DNA of 64,000 nucleotides, taken from positions 1-64,000 of the forward strand of contig CAYOSW010000005.1 of the NCBI GenBank assembly GCA_964406775.1. Direction: 5' to 3'. The stretch is from JACPKO01 sp964406775. Lineage in GTDB: Bacteria; Patescibacteriota; Microgenomatia; Daviesbacterales; UBA10151. Position numbers and translations under genes: made by a program. Below are positions 23,126 through 32,369 of this stretch, piece by piece. The notes beneath the pieces were generated by a model that was not told where the DNA came from, did not search any database, and saw only the letters and a program-made list of their open reading frames with translations. Within the stretch, counting starts at the first letter, position 1. Each line of letters starts with the position of its first letter.

Positions 23126-23568
23126 TAGCTTGCAGCTGCGGTCTTAGGACCTGCGACTGCTCCCCCTTTCTTCTGGCCGTATTTGCTTCTGGATGTCTTT
23201 CTCTTTGCAACTCCGGACAAATCGAACTTACCGCGGATTAAATGATATTTAACTCCGGGCAAATCCTTAACTCTTCCTCCACGGACCAAAACGATACCGT
23301 GCTCTGCTAAATCGTGACCTTCACCCATAATATAAGCTGTAACTTCGGTTCTGTTGGACAATCTGACCCTCGCTACTTTACGTAAAGCCGAATTAGGTTT
23401 TTTCGGAGTCATTGTTCTAACCAAAGTAACAACTCCCCTTTTCTGAGGGTTAAAGTTAGTAACATATTTACGGTCTTTTGCATTATAAGAGCGTCTCAGG
23501 GCTGTCGCCTTGATTTTTCTTGCTGACGTCTTACGTCCTTTTCGTACTAATTGATTAATTGTTGGCAT
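23125..23568 (-). CDS. rpsL: 30S ribosomal protein S12
   Basis: The 147-residue product begins MPTINQLVRKGRKTSARKIK and has the decoding-site segments MTPKKPNSALRKVARVRLSN and VRGGRVKDLPGVKYHLIRGK. The lysine of TPKKPNS, where streptomycin-resistance changes occur, is the normal Lys. A short Ala/Ser tail ends it. It lies 111 bases downstream of rpoC, and that gap contains the hairpins GGATTAGAGTAATCC and CCGGATTTCCGG. Confidence 0.97.
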   Translation of the reverse strand: MPTINQLVRKGRKTSARKIKATALRRSYNAKDRKYVTNFNPQKRGVVTLVRTMTPKKPNSALRKVARVRLSNRTEVTAYIMGEGHDLAEHGIVLVRGGRVKDLPGVKYHLIRGKFDLSGVAKRKTSRSKYGQKKGGAVAGPKTAAAS

Positions 23569-23679
23569 CTCTGTTTTTTTATATTCCGGGAGAAAGAATC
23601 AAAAGATTACACGAAGTAAAATTTAAATTCCTTCATCCCTAACCGGGATTACTCTAATCCGGAAATCCGGACCAGTAAT

Positions 23680-26600
23680 TTAGGATGGTTCCATTGCGGC
23701 CCGTTCAGGGCTTGTTGGAATCAACCGGCCAATAATAACATTTTCTTTCAGTCCAATCAACTTGTCGATCTTACCTGAAGCTGCTGCTTCCGAAAGAACT
23801 GTTGTTGTTTCAACGAATGAAGCTGCTGACAGGAAGCTTTCGGTCTGGAGTGAAGCTCTGGTTATACCCAAAACGATTACTCCTGCAGTTGCCGGCTCTC
23901 CGCCCTCTGCCAAGACTCTGGTGTTCTCTTCTTCGAATCTGGTTTTATTTACAACTTCTCCGGGCAATAATACTGTATCGCCTTGAGATTCGATTCTGAC
24001 TTTATCACTCATCTTGCGGACGATAATTTCAAAGTGCTTTTCATTAATATGCACACCCTGGGATTCGTAAACTTCTTTAGCTGCGTCAACAATGTATCTT
24101 TGAGCTTCTTTAAGTCCTTTTACTCTTAAGACTTCTTTAATATCCAAATGTCCTGCGGCAAGTTGAGTTCCTGCGGAAATCAACTGACCGTCTTCAACCA
24201 AGAGATCTGCTGTGATCGGAATTGCATATTCCCTTTCTTCGTGAGGCTTGGTTGTGGTTCTGACCCTGATAACTCTTCCTGTTTCGGTGTTAGAGATAGT
24301 AACTTTTCCGGCAATTTCCGAAATCGGGCTGGTTGATTTTGGAGTTCTGGCCTCAAAAAGTTCTTCAACACGGGGCAAACCTTGTGTAATATCGATACCG
24401 ACAACTCCTCCTGAGTGGAAAGTACGCATTGTGAGCTGTGTACCGGGCTCTCCGATAGCCTGAGCTGCAACAACTCCGACAGGTGTTCCGAGACCTACCG
24501 GTTTTCTGGATGACAGATCAAGACCATAGCAGGCTGCACAAATTCCATATCTTGCTTCGCAGGTAAGAGGAGCGCGCACTAAAACTTCAGTAACTTCACT
24601 CTTGTAAATTGCTTCTACTTCCGGCTCTTCAAGATAAATTCCATCCGGAAGAAGCTGTTTTTTAGTTTTCGGATCTACAACTTTTCCGAGCAACTTGCGT
24701 CCCAGGAATCTGGTTGAATTTGATGCCGGATTATCGTGAATAACTTCAACAGGGAATCCGTTTTGGGTTCCGCAGTCCTCAATTCTGACGATCATATCGT
24801 GGGATACATCTACCAATCTTCTGGTCAGATATCCTGCATCGGCGGTTCTGATAGCACGGTCTGCAACTCCCTTTCTCGCTCCTCTACAGGAAGTGAAGTA
24901 CTCGAACACTCCGAGTCCTTCACGGTAGTTGGATTTTGTAGGAAGTTCCACGATTTTACCTGTCGGATCAACTGAGAATCCTCTCATTCCGGCAGTTTGC
25001 GCGATCTGAGCTGTAGTTGCACGGGCTCCTCCGGACTGCATAATGATCTGGATAGGATTATCAGGATCGATTGCCGCAAATGTTTTTCTGACAATTTCGT
25101 CTCCAATTCTGGTCCAGACTTCCTGGGAAAGAGCGCGTTTTTCTTCGCTGGTAATGATTTCCTTTTTAAAGTTATCTTCAATATCGGCAATTTCTTTATC
25201 ACCCTTAGCAATTAAGGATTTCTTCTCAGGGATAATTTTGTTGTCAAAAATACCGACTGAAAGTCCGGAAATTGTTGCGCCCCAGAAACCGAATTCTTTA
25301 ATATCGTCAATCAGTTGAGCAACTTCATCTTTGGTGAAGGCTTTAAATGCCTGCATTATGATTCTTGAGATAACTCCGGCGTTAATTGTTTCGTTGATAA
25401 AGCGGAGTGATTCAGGCAGGAAGTTGTTAAAAATAATTCTTCCGACTGTTGTTTCGATAATTGCATCGCCGATTTTAGCTTTAATCGGAGCTCTTAAATC
25501 AAGATTTGCTGTTTGGAATGCAAATTCGGCTTCTTCTCTTGAGTAAACCTTATCGGTAAGCACTTTTGTCTTATCAATCGAAGTTACGAAGTAAGAACCC
25601 AATGCCATTTCACGGTTAGGAACGTTGATAGGTGATGAATTCGCAGGGCGCAGAATGTTTTCTTTTGCCATCATCAGATTTTTAGCTTCTTCTTTGGCTT
25701 TTTCGGACAAAGGTACGTGAACAGCCATTTGGTCTCCGTCAAAGTCGGCATTAAATCCGGCACAGATACAAGGGTGAATCTGGATTGCGTTTCCGTCAAT
25801 TAAGATCGGGAAGAATGCCTGAATACCTAATCTGTGCAGGGTAGGCGCACGGTTGATCAGAACCGGGTGATCTTTGATAACTTCTTCCAAAATATCCCAA
25901 ACCTCCGGAGGTCTGAATTCCAAAACATTTTTAGCTCCTTTTACGTTTGAAGCCAGGCCTCTTGAGATAACTTCGCGCAGTACGAAAGGCTTAAACATCT
26001 CAAGCGCCATTTCTTTAGGAAGTCCGACCTGAGCCAATTTAAGTTTAGGACCGACGATAATAACCGAACGTCCTGAGTAATCTACCCTTTTTCCGAGCAA
26101 ATTCTGTCTGAATCTTCCCTGTTTTCCTCTCAACATCTCGGAAAGTGATCTTAACTGGTGGGTTCCGGCTCTTCTGGTTGTTCTGGATGAAGAATCGATT
26201 AATGAATCGACTGCTTCCTGAAGCATTCTTTTCTCGTTTCTTAAAATAATTTCAGGAGCACCGAGATCAATAAGTCTTTTCAAACGGTTATTTCTGTTGA
26301 TAACTCTTCTGTAGAGATCGTTTAAGTCCGAAGTTGCAAATCTTCCTCCCGGTAATTGCACCATAGGGCGCAAGTCAGGCGGGAGAACAGGCAATATTGT
26401 CAAAACCATTGAAGCCGGAGAAATTGTTGATTTTCTCATTCCTTCAACGAGTCTTAATCTTTTAGTGGCTTTGATATGGCGCTGACCTGAAGATTTTGAA
26501 ACCTCGACTCTAAGCTCTGAAGCTAATTTATCCAGATCAATCTTATTTAATACCTCAAGCAATGCTTCAGCTCCCATCTTAACTTCAAGGAAGTCTGCAA

Positions 26601-27366
26601 CTCCGTACTCATCAAGTTTGAAGTATTCATCCTCCGAAAGAAGTTTCATCGGATTAATATTTTTAACCAATTCGGAAACTGTTTTGTAAATTTCCTCAAG
26701 CTGAGCGAGCTCTACCTGGTTTTGTTCTTTGAGCTGAGCAATTTTTCTTCTTGCTTCGATTTGGAATTCGGCAGCCTGGAGCTCGAATTTCTCGTCATTG
26801 CCGATTTTCTTCTTAAGTTCTTTTAATTCTCCGGTAGTTACGTCTTCCGCTTCCTTGATTGTTTTTTCCAAAGCTTCTTTTGAAGCGTCCTGTTTTTCGC
26901 CGAGCTGTTTTTCAAGTTTTTCGATAGCTTCAGCTTTTTTATCAGTATCAATTCCGGTAACCAGGTATGAAGCAAAGTAAATTATTGCCTCAAGATTCTT
27001 CATAGTTAAATCAAGAATCAGGGATAATTTGCTCGGCGCACCTTTAACAAACCAGATATGGGCCACAGGCGAAGCTAAAGTAATATGACCCATTCTCTCG
27101 CGTCTTACTTTGGATTGTGTGACCTCAACTCCGCACTTGTCGCAGATAACACCACGGTAACGGATTCTTTTATATTTTCCGCAGTAACATTCCCAATCCT
27201 TTGTCGGGCCGAAAATATTTTCAGCAAATAATCCGTCTTTTTCAGCTTTCAAAGTCCGGTAATTAATTGTTTCCGGGCGTGTAACCTCACCGAATGACCA
27301 GCTTCTGATAATATCGGGTGAAGCGATAGCTACTTTAAGTTGATCAAAATCGAGTAAATTATTCAT
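23680..27366 (-). CDS. rpoC: RNA polymerase beta' subunit
   Basis: The 1228-residue product carries the N-terminal zinc site (CYCGKYKRIRYRGVICDKCG) near residue 60, the active-site motif NADFDGDQMAVH, the bridge helix/trigger loop region (REGLGVFEYFTSCRGARKG, TQLTMRTFHSGG) and the second zinc site (CEARYGICAACYGLDL). Between residues about 140 and 240 there is a long charged coiled-coil-like insert (AIEKLEKQLGEKQDASKEAL) in the N-terminal region. It overlaps rpoB by eight bases. Confidence 0.98.
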   Translation of the reverse strand: MNNLLDFDQLKVAIASPDIIRSWSFGEVTRPETINYRTLKAEKDGLFAENIFGPTKDWECYCGKYKRIRYRGVICDKCGVEVTQSKVRRERMGHITLASPVAHIWFVKGAPSKLSLILDLTMKNLEAIIYFASYLVTGIDTDKKAEAIEKLEKQLGEKQDASKEALEKTIKEAEDVTTGELKELKKKIGNDEKFELQAAEFQIEARRKIAQLKEQNQVELAQLEEIYKTVSELVKNINPMKLLSEDEYFKLDEYGVADFLEVKMGAEALLEVLNKIDLDKLASELRVEVSKSSGQRHIKATKRLRLVEGMRKSTISPASMVLTILPVLPPDLRPMVQLPGGRFATSDLNDLYRRVINRNNRLKRLIDLGAPEIILRNEKRMLQEAVDSLIDSSSRTTRRAGTHQLRSLSEMLRGKQGRFRQNLLGKRVDYSGRSVIIVGPKLKLAQVGLPKEMALEMFKPFVLREVISRGLASNVKGAKNVLEFRPPEVWDILEEVIKDHPVLINRAPTLHRLGIQAFFPILIDGNAIQIHPCICAGFNADFDGDQMAVHVPLSEKAKEEAKNLMMAKENILRPANSSPINVPNREMALGSYFVTSIDKTKVLTDKVYSREEAEFAFQTANLDLRAPIKAKIGDAIIETTVGRIIFNNFLPESLRFINETINAGVISRIIMQAFKAFTKDEVAQLIDDIKEFGFWGATISGLSVGIFDNKIIPEKKSLIAKGDKEIADIEDNFKKEIITSEEKRALSQEVWTRIGDEIVRKTFAAIDPDNPIQIIMQSGGARATTAQIAQTAGMRGFSVDPTGKIVELPTKSNYREGLGVFEYFTSCRGARKGVADRAIRTADAGYLTRRLVDVSHDMIVRIEDCGTQNGFPVEVIHDNPASNSTRFLGRKLLGKVVDPKTKKQLLPDGIYLEEPEVEAIYKSEVTEVLVRAPLTCEARYGICAACYGLDLSSRKPVGLGTPVGVVAAQAIGEPGTQLTMRTFHSGGVVGIDITQGLPRVEELFEARTPKSTSPISEIAGKVTISNTETGRVIRVRTTTKPHEEREYAIPITADLLVEDGQLISAGTQLAAGHLDIKEVLRVKGLKEAQRYIVDAAKEVYESQGVHINEKHFEIIVRKMSDKVRIESQGDTVLLPGEVVNKTRFEEENTRVLAEGGEPATAGVIVLGITRASLQTESFLSAASFVETTTVLSEAAASGKIDKLIGLKENVIIGRLIPTSPERAAMEPS

Positions 27367-30300
27367 CTTCTCCTCCTTCTTTTTCCATTGCCTGCGCAGC
27401 TAAATCTGCCGCTTGAGCTTCAGAATTATCGTCGTTTTCAGCGTCCGCGTCAACCAGTCCTGCATCTTCTTCCTGCGCCTCAACTGCTTCCTTCTTAGTT
27501 TCAGGTTCACCCTGCGCATCAAGTACTTCCATAGGGCCTGTTTCAGCGTTCAATTCCGAATCAACTCCGACTTCTCCGACGCCCAAAGCTTCTTTTGCAG
27601 CCTCAATCGCAGCGGTTTCTGTAGATGACTCTTCTTTAACCTCTTCTTCATTAACTTCCTTGACACCCATCGGGATAACTTCAATACCCAAGCTCTGAAG
27701 TTCTTTTACAAGCACTTTAAACGATTCAGGAATTAAGGCTTGTGGAATTTCAGTTCCTTTAATTATTGCCTCGAATGCTTTAGCACGTCCGACAACATCA
27801 TCGGATTTTAAGGTCAACATTTCCTGAAGTACATTCGCAGCTCCGTATGCTTCCAGTGCCCAAACTTCCATTTCTCCGAGTCTTTGTCCTCCCATTTGGG
27901 CTTTTCCTCCCAAAGGCTGTTGTGTAACGAGTGAGTAAGGTCCAGTCGAACGGGCGTGAGTTTTATCCTCAACCATATGGATAAGCTTCAGGAAGTAAGC
28001 AATACCCACAACAACATCCTGTTTGAAGTATTCGCCGGTTCTTCCGTCAATCAACTTTGATTTACCTGAAACAGGCAAGTTAGCTTTTTGGAGCTGTTCG
28101 ATTAAAACTTCTTCGGGGATTTTCTCAAAAACCGGAGCTGCAACTTTAAATCCGAGTTTTTTAGCCGCAAGTCCTAAATGCGCCTCAAGAAGCTGTCCCA
28201 AGTTCATACGGGAAAGCACTGTAACCGAAGAAATAATGATATCCAAAGGTGTACCGTCTTCCAAATGAGGCATATCGGCAGCGGCAACGATTTTTGAGAT
28301 AACACCTTTGTTTCCGTGTCTACCTGCGAGCTTGTCTCCGGCTGTAACTTTACGCAGTTGTGCTACTTTTACTTTGATTCTTTGTAAAACTCCGGCTCCA
28401 AGATCATCTCCTGCTTCGCGGGAAAGGATTTCGATACCGATAACTGTTCCTTTTTCTCCGTGAGGCATTCTTAAAGAGGTATCGCGGACTTCTTTAGCTT
28501 TTTCTCCGAAGATCGCACGGAGCAACCTCTCTTCTGCTGTAAGCTCGGTCTCTCCTTTGGGCTGAACTTTACCGACTAAAATATCACCGGGAGCTACTTC
28601 CGCACCGATTCTGACGATACCTGTCTCATCAAGATTTGCCAAAGCTTCTTCGGAAACGTTAGGAATATCAGGAGTTACTTCATCCGGACCGAGTTTTGTT
28701 TCAACAACGTCGGTGTTATATTCTTCGATGTGGATCGAAGACAAAACATCCTGTTTAACTAATCTATCGGAAATAACGATAGCGTCTTCGTAACCGAGTC
28801 CGTCATAGCTCATATAACCGATCAGTAAATTAGTTCCGAGGGATAATTCTCCGTTGTCTGTTGAGGTTCCTTCAATCAAAAGATCGTCGGTTTTGATTTT
28901 CTGACCGGGAACAACTGCCGGCTTTTGTGAATAACAAGTCATAGAAGGGGAGTTGACGAATTTTTTAACTTTAAATTCCTGCTTCTGTCCTTTTCCGGAA
29001 AGCATAATTTTTTCTCCGTCAGCGTAAGTGATCTCTCCGTCAAAAGGAGCTCTGACTGTTCTTGCCATAGTGTCCGCAATCATTGTTTCCATTCCCGTTC
29101 CGATAACCGGAGCCTGAGGCAAAAGAAGCGGTACGGCCTGACACTGCATATGAGTACCCATCAAAGCACGGTTTGCATCATCGTGAGCCAAAAACGGAAT
29201 TAAGGAAGCTGAAGTTCCGACGATTTGCTGAGGTGAGATATCGATTAAATTAACTTTTTCAACTTCGGTTTCAAAAAAGCTTCCGAGGTAACGTACCGGA
29301 ACTCTGGGCTGGTTAATAAAACCTTTATCGTCCATCTCAACAGTTGCTTCGGTAATATAAAGATCTTCCTCATCATCTGCAGTAAGATAGATTATTTCAT
29401 CTGTTGCGCGGGGCTTACCTTTTTCGAGAACTACTTTTCTGTAAGGAGTTTCCAAAAATCCGTATTCGTTAATTCTTGCGTACAAAGCTAAATATGTAAC
29501 CAAACCGATGTTCGGTCCTTCAGGAGATCTGATAGGATCGATTCTTCCGTACTGGGAATGGTTAATATCACGGATTGAGAAGCTGGCTCTGTCTCTTGAG
29601 ATACCGCCGGTACCTGTAACTGACAATCTTCTCAAATGGTCAATTTCGGAGAGGGGATTGGTCTGATCTAAAATCTGGGAAAGCTGTGAACTTCTGAAGA
29701 ATTCGTTGATAGCCGCAATTACCGGGCGGGCATTAACTAATCCTGCAGCTGTAATCTCCTGGTCAAGAGATAAAAGACTCATTCTCTCTTTGATTACTCT
29801 TTCGAGTCTTTGCAGACCAATCCAGAAAGCATTTTGAGCAACTAATTCTCCTACCATTCTGACCCTGCGGTTGCCTAAATGATCGATATCGTCGGTTTTT
29901 CCGTTGCCGTTAGCTAAATTGATCAGGTATTTGAGAGTTGCAACAATATCTTCCTTGGTTAAAATCCAATTTTCAGGAGAATTAGGAATATCCAAACCCA
30001 ATCTCTTGTTGATTTTGAATCTTCCGACACGGGTTAAATTATATCTTCTGGCGTTAAAGAACATGTTTTGAAGTAAAGACTTTGCAGTTTCCAAAACAAC
30101 AGGGTCTCCGGGACGCATTTTGCGGAAGATCTCAAGAAGGGCTTCGTTTTGATCCTTGGTCGGATCTTTTGCCATTGTTGATTCGATATAGCGGTGTTCG
30201 CCGTTATTATCAACGCTTTCAAAATTGGTTCTGATTTCATCTTCGGAAAGACCCAAAGCGCGGAGCAAGGTTGTTGCGGCAAATTTTCTTCTACGGTCGA

Positions 30301-30847
30301 TCTTAACGGTTAGAACATCCGAGCGGGAAACTCCGAATTCAAGCCAGGAACCGTGCTGAGGTCTGATTTCAGCACCGTAAAGTCTGCGTCCGGTAATAGG
30401 ATCATCTGAGGCAGAAAAAAACGCTCCGGGGGAGCGTACTATCTGATTGATTATTACCCTTTCGACTCCGTTAATAATAAATGTACCTTTTTCGGTCATT
30501 TGCGGAATGTCGCCGAGGAATGCTTCCTGTTTATATGTATCGTTGTTTTGAAGGTTTGTTAAAACTACGCGGACTTTTAAAGGCGCATCATATGACATTC
30601 CCTTAACTTTGCACTGATCAGGGGTAAATCTGGGCTTGCCGAAGAAGTATTCTCCGAATTCAAGCTTCCAGTTTTTTCCGGTAAAATCCGAAACGGGAGT
30701 TATTTCATTAAGTAGTGTTCCGATTCCTTCATCGAGGAATTTTTGGTAAGAATCGCGTTGCAGGCGTGTAAGGTCTAGTTTTTTGACTTGTGTGGGTCTT
30801 TTTCCCCAGTAAAGTCTGCCGTTAATAGTATTAGACGCTGTTTGCAT
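27359..30847 (-). CDS. rpoB: RNA polymerase beta subunit with acidic C-terminal tail
   Basis: The 1162-residue product has the rifampicin region (SSQLSQILDQTNPLSEIDH then LRRLSVTGTGG), YGRIDPIRSPEGPNIGLV, the catalytic-cleft lysine region (GDKLAGRHGNKGVISKIV) and the C-terminal PLGGKAQMGGQRLGEMEVWA. Where E. coli has SALGPGG, this protein has SVTGTGG, so the residues equivalent to Leu533 and Pro535 are Thr. About 100 acidic residues follow the usual end. It is preceded by a promoter and a leader hairpin and has no clear ribosome binding site. Confidence 0.98.
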   Translation of the reverse strand: MQTASNTINGRLYWGKRPTQVKKLDLTRLQRDSYQKFLDEGIGTLLNEITPVSDFTGKNWKLEFGEYFFGKPRFTPDQCKVKGMSYDAPLKVRVVLTNLQNNDTYKQEAFLGDIPQMTEKGTFIINGVERVIINQIVRSPGAFFSASDDPITGRRLYGAEIRPQHGSWLEFGVSRSDVLTVKIDRRRKFAATTLLRALGLSEDEIRTNFESVDNNGEHRYIESTMAKDPTKDQNEALLEIFRKMRPGDPVVLETAKSLLQNMFFNARRYNLTRVGRFKINKRLGLDIPNSPENWILTKEDIVATLKYLINLANGNGKTDDIDHLGNRRVRMVGELVAQNAFWIGLQRLERVIKERMSLLSLDQEITAAGLVNARPVIAAINEFFRSSQLSQILDQTNPLSEIDHLRRLSVTGTGGISRDRASFSIRDINHSQYGRIDPIRSPEGPNIGLVTYLALYARINEYGFLETPYRKVVLEKGKPRATDEIIYLTADDEEDLYITEATVEMDDKGFINQPRVPVRYLGSFFETEVEKVNLIDISPQQIVGTSASLIPFLAHDDANRALMGTHMQCQAVPLLLPQAPVIGTGMETMIADTMARTVRAPFDGEITYADGEKIMLSGKGQKQEFKVKKFVNSPSMTCYSQKPAVVPGQKIKTDDLLIEGTSTDNGELSLGTNLLIGYMSYDGLGYEDAIVISDRLVKQDVLSSIHIEEYNTDVVETKLGPDEVTPDIPNVSEEALANLDETGIVRIGAEVAPGDILVGKVQPKGETELTAEERLLRAIFGEKAKEVRDTSLRMPHGEKGTVIGIEILSREAGDDLGAGVLQRIKVKVAQLRKVTAGDKLAGRHGNKGVISKIVAAADMPHLEDGTPLDIIISSVTVLSRMNLGQLLEAHLGLAAKKLGFKVAAPVFEKIPEEVLIEQLQKANLPVSGKSKLIDGRTGEYFKQDVVVGIAYFLKLIHMVEDKTHARSTGPYSLVTQQPLGGKAQMGGQRLGEMEVWALEAYGAANVLQEMLTLKSDDVVGRAKAFEAIIKGTEIPQALIPESFKVLVKELQSLGIEVIPMGVKEVNEEEVKEESSTETAAIEAAKEALGVGEVGVDSELNAETGPMEVLDAQGEPETKKEAVEAQEEDAGLVDADAENDDNSEAQAADLAAQAMEKEGGEDE

Positions 30848-30893
30848 AAGTAGATGGTTACTCTTGGCGAAGCTAAGCTCCGTTTAATACACC

Positions 30894-30930
30894 AAAAAGG
30901 TACGCATACCTCACTAGTAGTATGCCTACC
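30894..30930 (-). terminator. Terminator-like hairpin in the rpoB leader (possible attenuator)
   Basis: GGTAGGCATAC and GTATGCGTACC pair with one internal mismatch (30899-30930) and are followed by TTTTT on the minus strand. It lies between the promoter at 30959-30988 and the rpoB start, so it could attenuate the rpoBC transcript. Confidence 0.65.
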
Positions 30931-30958
30931 ATATTTTCCAATATTTAGGTTAAGGGGT

Positions 30959-30988
30959 AATATACTATAAATCTTATAGCAATTGCAA
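30959..30988 (-). promoter_or_regulatory. rpoB promoter
   Basis: TTGCAA (30988-30983) and TATATT (30964-30959) on the minus strand are spaced by 18 bases. The start point near 30952 gives a leader of about 105 bases containing the hairpin at 30899-30930. Confidence 0.7.
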
Positions 30989-31019
30989 GCAGTAACTTTC
31001 CGGTAATCCGTAAGCTGAT

Positions 31020-31217
31020 TTACTTATCTACATAAGTGTTCGGAGCAGCCGGCCCGCCCGGAACATATTCGGTTTGGACCGCAGGCTGATAACTCTCCTG
31101 GGCGCTCGGGAAAAAGCCCGTTCCGTTAACCAGCAGATAGATACCTACTGCTATACCGGCAACCACCAGAACTATCACTGCCATAGGAACCGATCCTTTT
31201 TGAGTTAATTCATTCAT
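31020..31217 (-). CDS. Small single-pass membrane protein
   Basis: The 65-residue product has a short polar head (MNELTQKGSVP), one membrane segment (MAVIVLVVAGIAVGIYLLVN) and a Pro/Tyr/Gln-rich exported end. Function unknown. TTGACA, 17 bases and AATTAT end six bases before the ATG, so it has its own promoter and probably a leaderless mRNA. It lies directly upstream of the rpoB promoter. Confidence 0.75.
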   Translation of the reverse strand: MNELTQKGSVPMAVIVLVVAGIAVGIYLLVNGTGFFPSAQESYQPAVQTEYVPGGPAAPNTYVDK

Positions 31218-31223
31218 ATATAC

Positions 31224-31252
31224 ATAATTCCTGTTTTGTAAAATTTTGTCAA
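31224..31252 (-). promoter_or_regulatory. Promoter of the small membrane protein gene
   Basis: A consensus -35 box TTGACA (31252-31247) is followed after 17 bases by AATTAT (31229-31224), six bases before the ATG at 31217. The -10 box is weak but its spacing to both -35 and ATG is right. Confidence 0.55.
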
Positions 31253-31262
31253 TGCGCAGGAG

Positions 31263-32132
31263 TTATTTTGCGCTGATGATCTTGAAAGTTGCGGCAATAT
31301 CCTCGTCCCCCCAACCCTCATCCATTGTTTTTTTATAGATACCTTCTGTCGTTTTTAAAATCGGCAGGGGAGTGGTGGACGCTTTTTCAGTTAAACCTAA
31401 TTTTAGATCTTTGCGCATATTGGCAACCGAAAACATCACCGGATATTTTCCCTCAACAATCATCGGCATTTTATTTTTCATATTGGGGGAGATGGAAAAG
31501 GTATTTTTAAGAGCTTCGTAAATTTGTTTTTTCGTGAGTCCTAATGATTGCCCCAGCAGAAAAGCCTCACCCAAAACTGCGATAGTTTCCCCGCCTATTA
31601 GATTATTCACAAGCTTAATGGCCTGACCCGAACCGACCGGACCCATATATGGCAACTCGATACCCATTGCCATAAGTACGGGTTTCACTTTTTCAAATAT
31701 CTTTTTGTCTCCCCCGACAAAAATAACCAGCTCGCCCGATTTTGCCCGGTCGGTGCTTCCGGTTACCGGCGCATCGATAAAATCAACTCCTTTTTTAGCG
31801 AGACCCTTTGCTACCTCTTTTGCCATCGAAGGGCCGATCGTACTCATATCGATATGGATTAAGCCGGAATGAGCACCCTCAATAATTCCATTTTTCCCTA
31901 AAGCCACTTCTTTAACATCTTTGGGTGCGGTAATCATCGTTATTACTACGTCCGAATTTGCCGCAAGTTCGGCAGGGGAGGAGTAAACGGAAATTCCCAT
32001 TTTCTTAAATTCGGCAGCTTTGGCGGGGGTGCGGTTATAAACGGATAATTCAAACCCTTTTTTATGAATGTTTAAAGCCATAGGTTTCCCCATAAGCCCT
32101 AAACCAATAAAACCTACTTTGAGTTTTGACAT
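31263..32132 (-). CDS. NAD(P)-dependent beta-hydroxyacid dehydrogenase
   Basis: The 289-residue product starts MSKLKVGFIGLGLMGKPMAL, the Rossmann GxGxxG motif of the 3-hydroxyisobutyrate/tartronate semialdehyde reductase family. The substrate-binding signature DAPVTGSTDRAKSGELVIFV and the catalytic lysine region (GSGQAIKLVNNLIGG) are present, and the length is typical. The family reduces or oxidises small beta-hydroxyacids; the exact substrate cannot be read from the sequence. The ATG at 32132 is preferred over an in-frame TTG six bases upstream. Confidence 0.88.
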   Translation of the reverse strand: MSKLKVGFIGLGLMGKPMALNIHKKGFELSVYNRTPAKAAEFKKMGISVYSSPAELAANSDVVITMITAPKDVKEVALGKNGIIEGAHSGLIHIDMSTIGPSMAKEVAKGLAKKGVDFIDAPVTGSTDRAKSGELVIFVGGDKKIFEKVKPVLMAMGIELPYMGPVGSGQAIKLVNNLIGGETIAVLGEAFLLGQSLGLTKKQIYEALKNTFSISPNMKNKMPMIVEGKYPVMFSVANMRKDLKLGLTEKASTTPLPILKTTEGIYKKTMDEGWGDEDIAATFKIISAK

Positions 32133-32138
32133 AGGCAA

Positions 32139-32369
32139 AATTTATCACAACATCTATTAAAATGCGAGTCTAAATATTGAGCCTTGCATTGAACGCAGCA
32201 GCGTTAAAAACTTGAGTGAGGCTACCAGGGGAAAAGCGGACCTTGTGTGCGAAGGGGTGAATCCCCGGTTAGCCGAGCGAAAGTTTAGCTGACCGTTCAC
32301 TGCAAGCGGCTTTTGTGTCGCTTTTGCCGGCAAAAGCGACAGAGACTTTGCTTGCAAAGTCGTATAAAA
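32139..32369. other. Structured intergenic region with several hairpins
   Basis: Between tgt and the dehydrogenase gene, about 230 bases hold a chain of inverted repeats: GACTTTGCTTGCAAAGTC, the perfect palindrome GTCGCTTTTGCC/GGCAAAAGCGAC, GGTTAGC/GCTGACC, GGGGTGAATCCCC and AACGCAGCAGCGTT. No tRNA or tmRNA pattern is seen. It could encode a structured RNA or be a cluster of palindromic repeats. A 66-codon frame crosses it but shows no coding signs. Confidence 0.5.

Noticed and set aside
32157..32357. 66-codon minus-strand frame in the hairpin-rich gap after tgt
   Set aside because: It crosses several perfect inverted repeats, has no start signal and its product has no constrained look. The repeats explain the open frame better.
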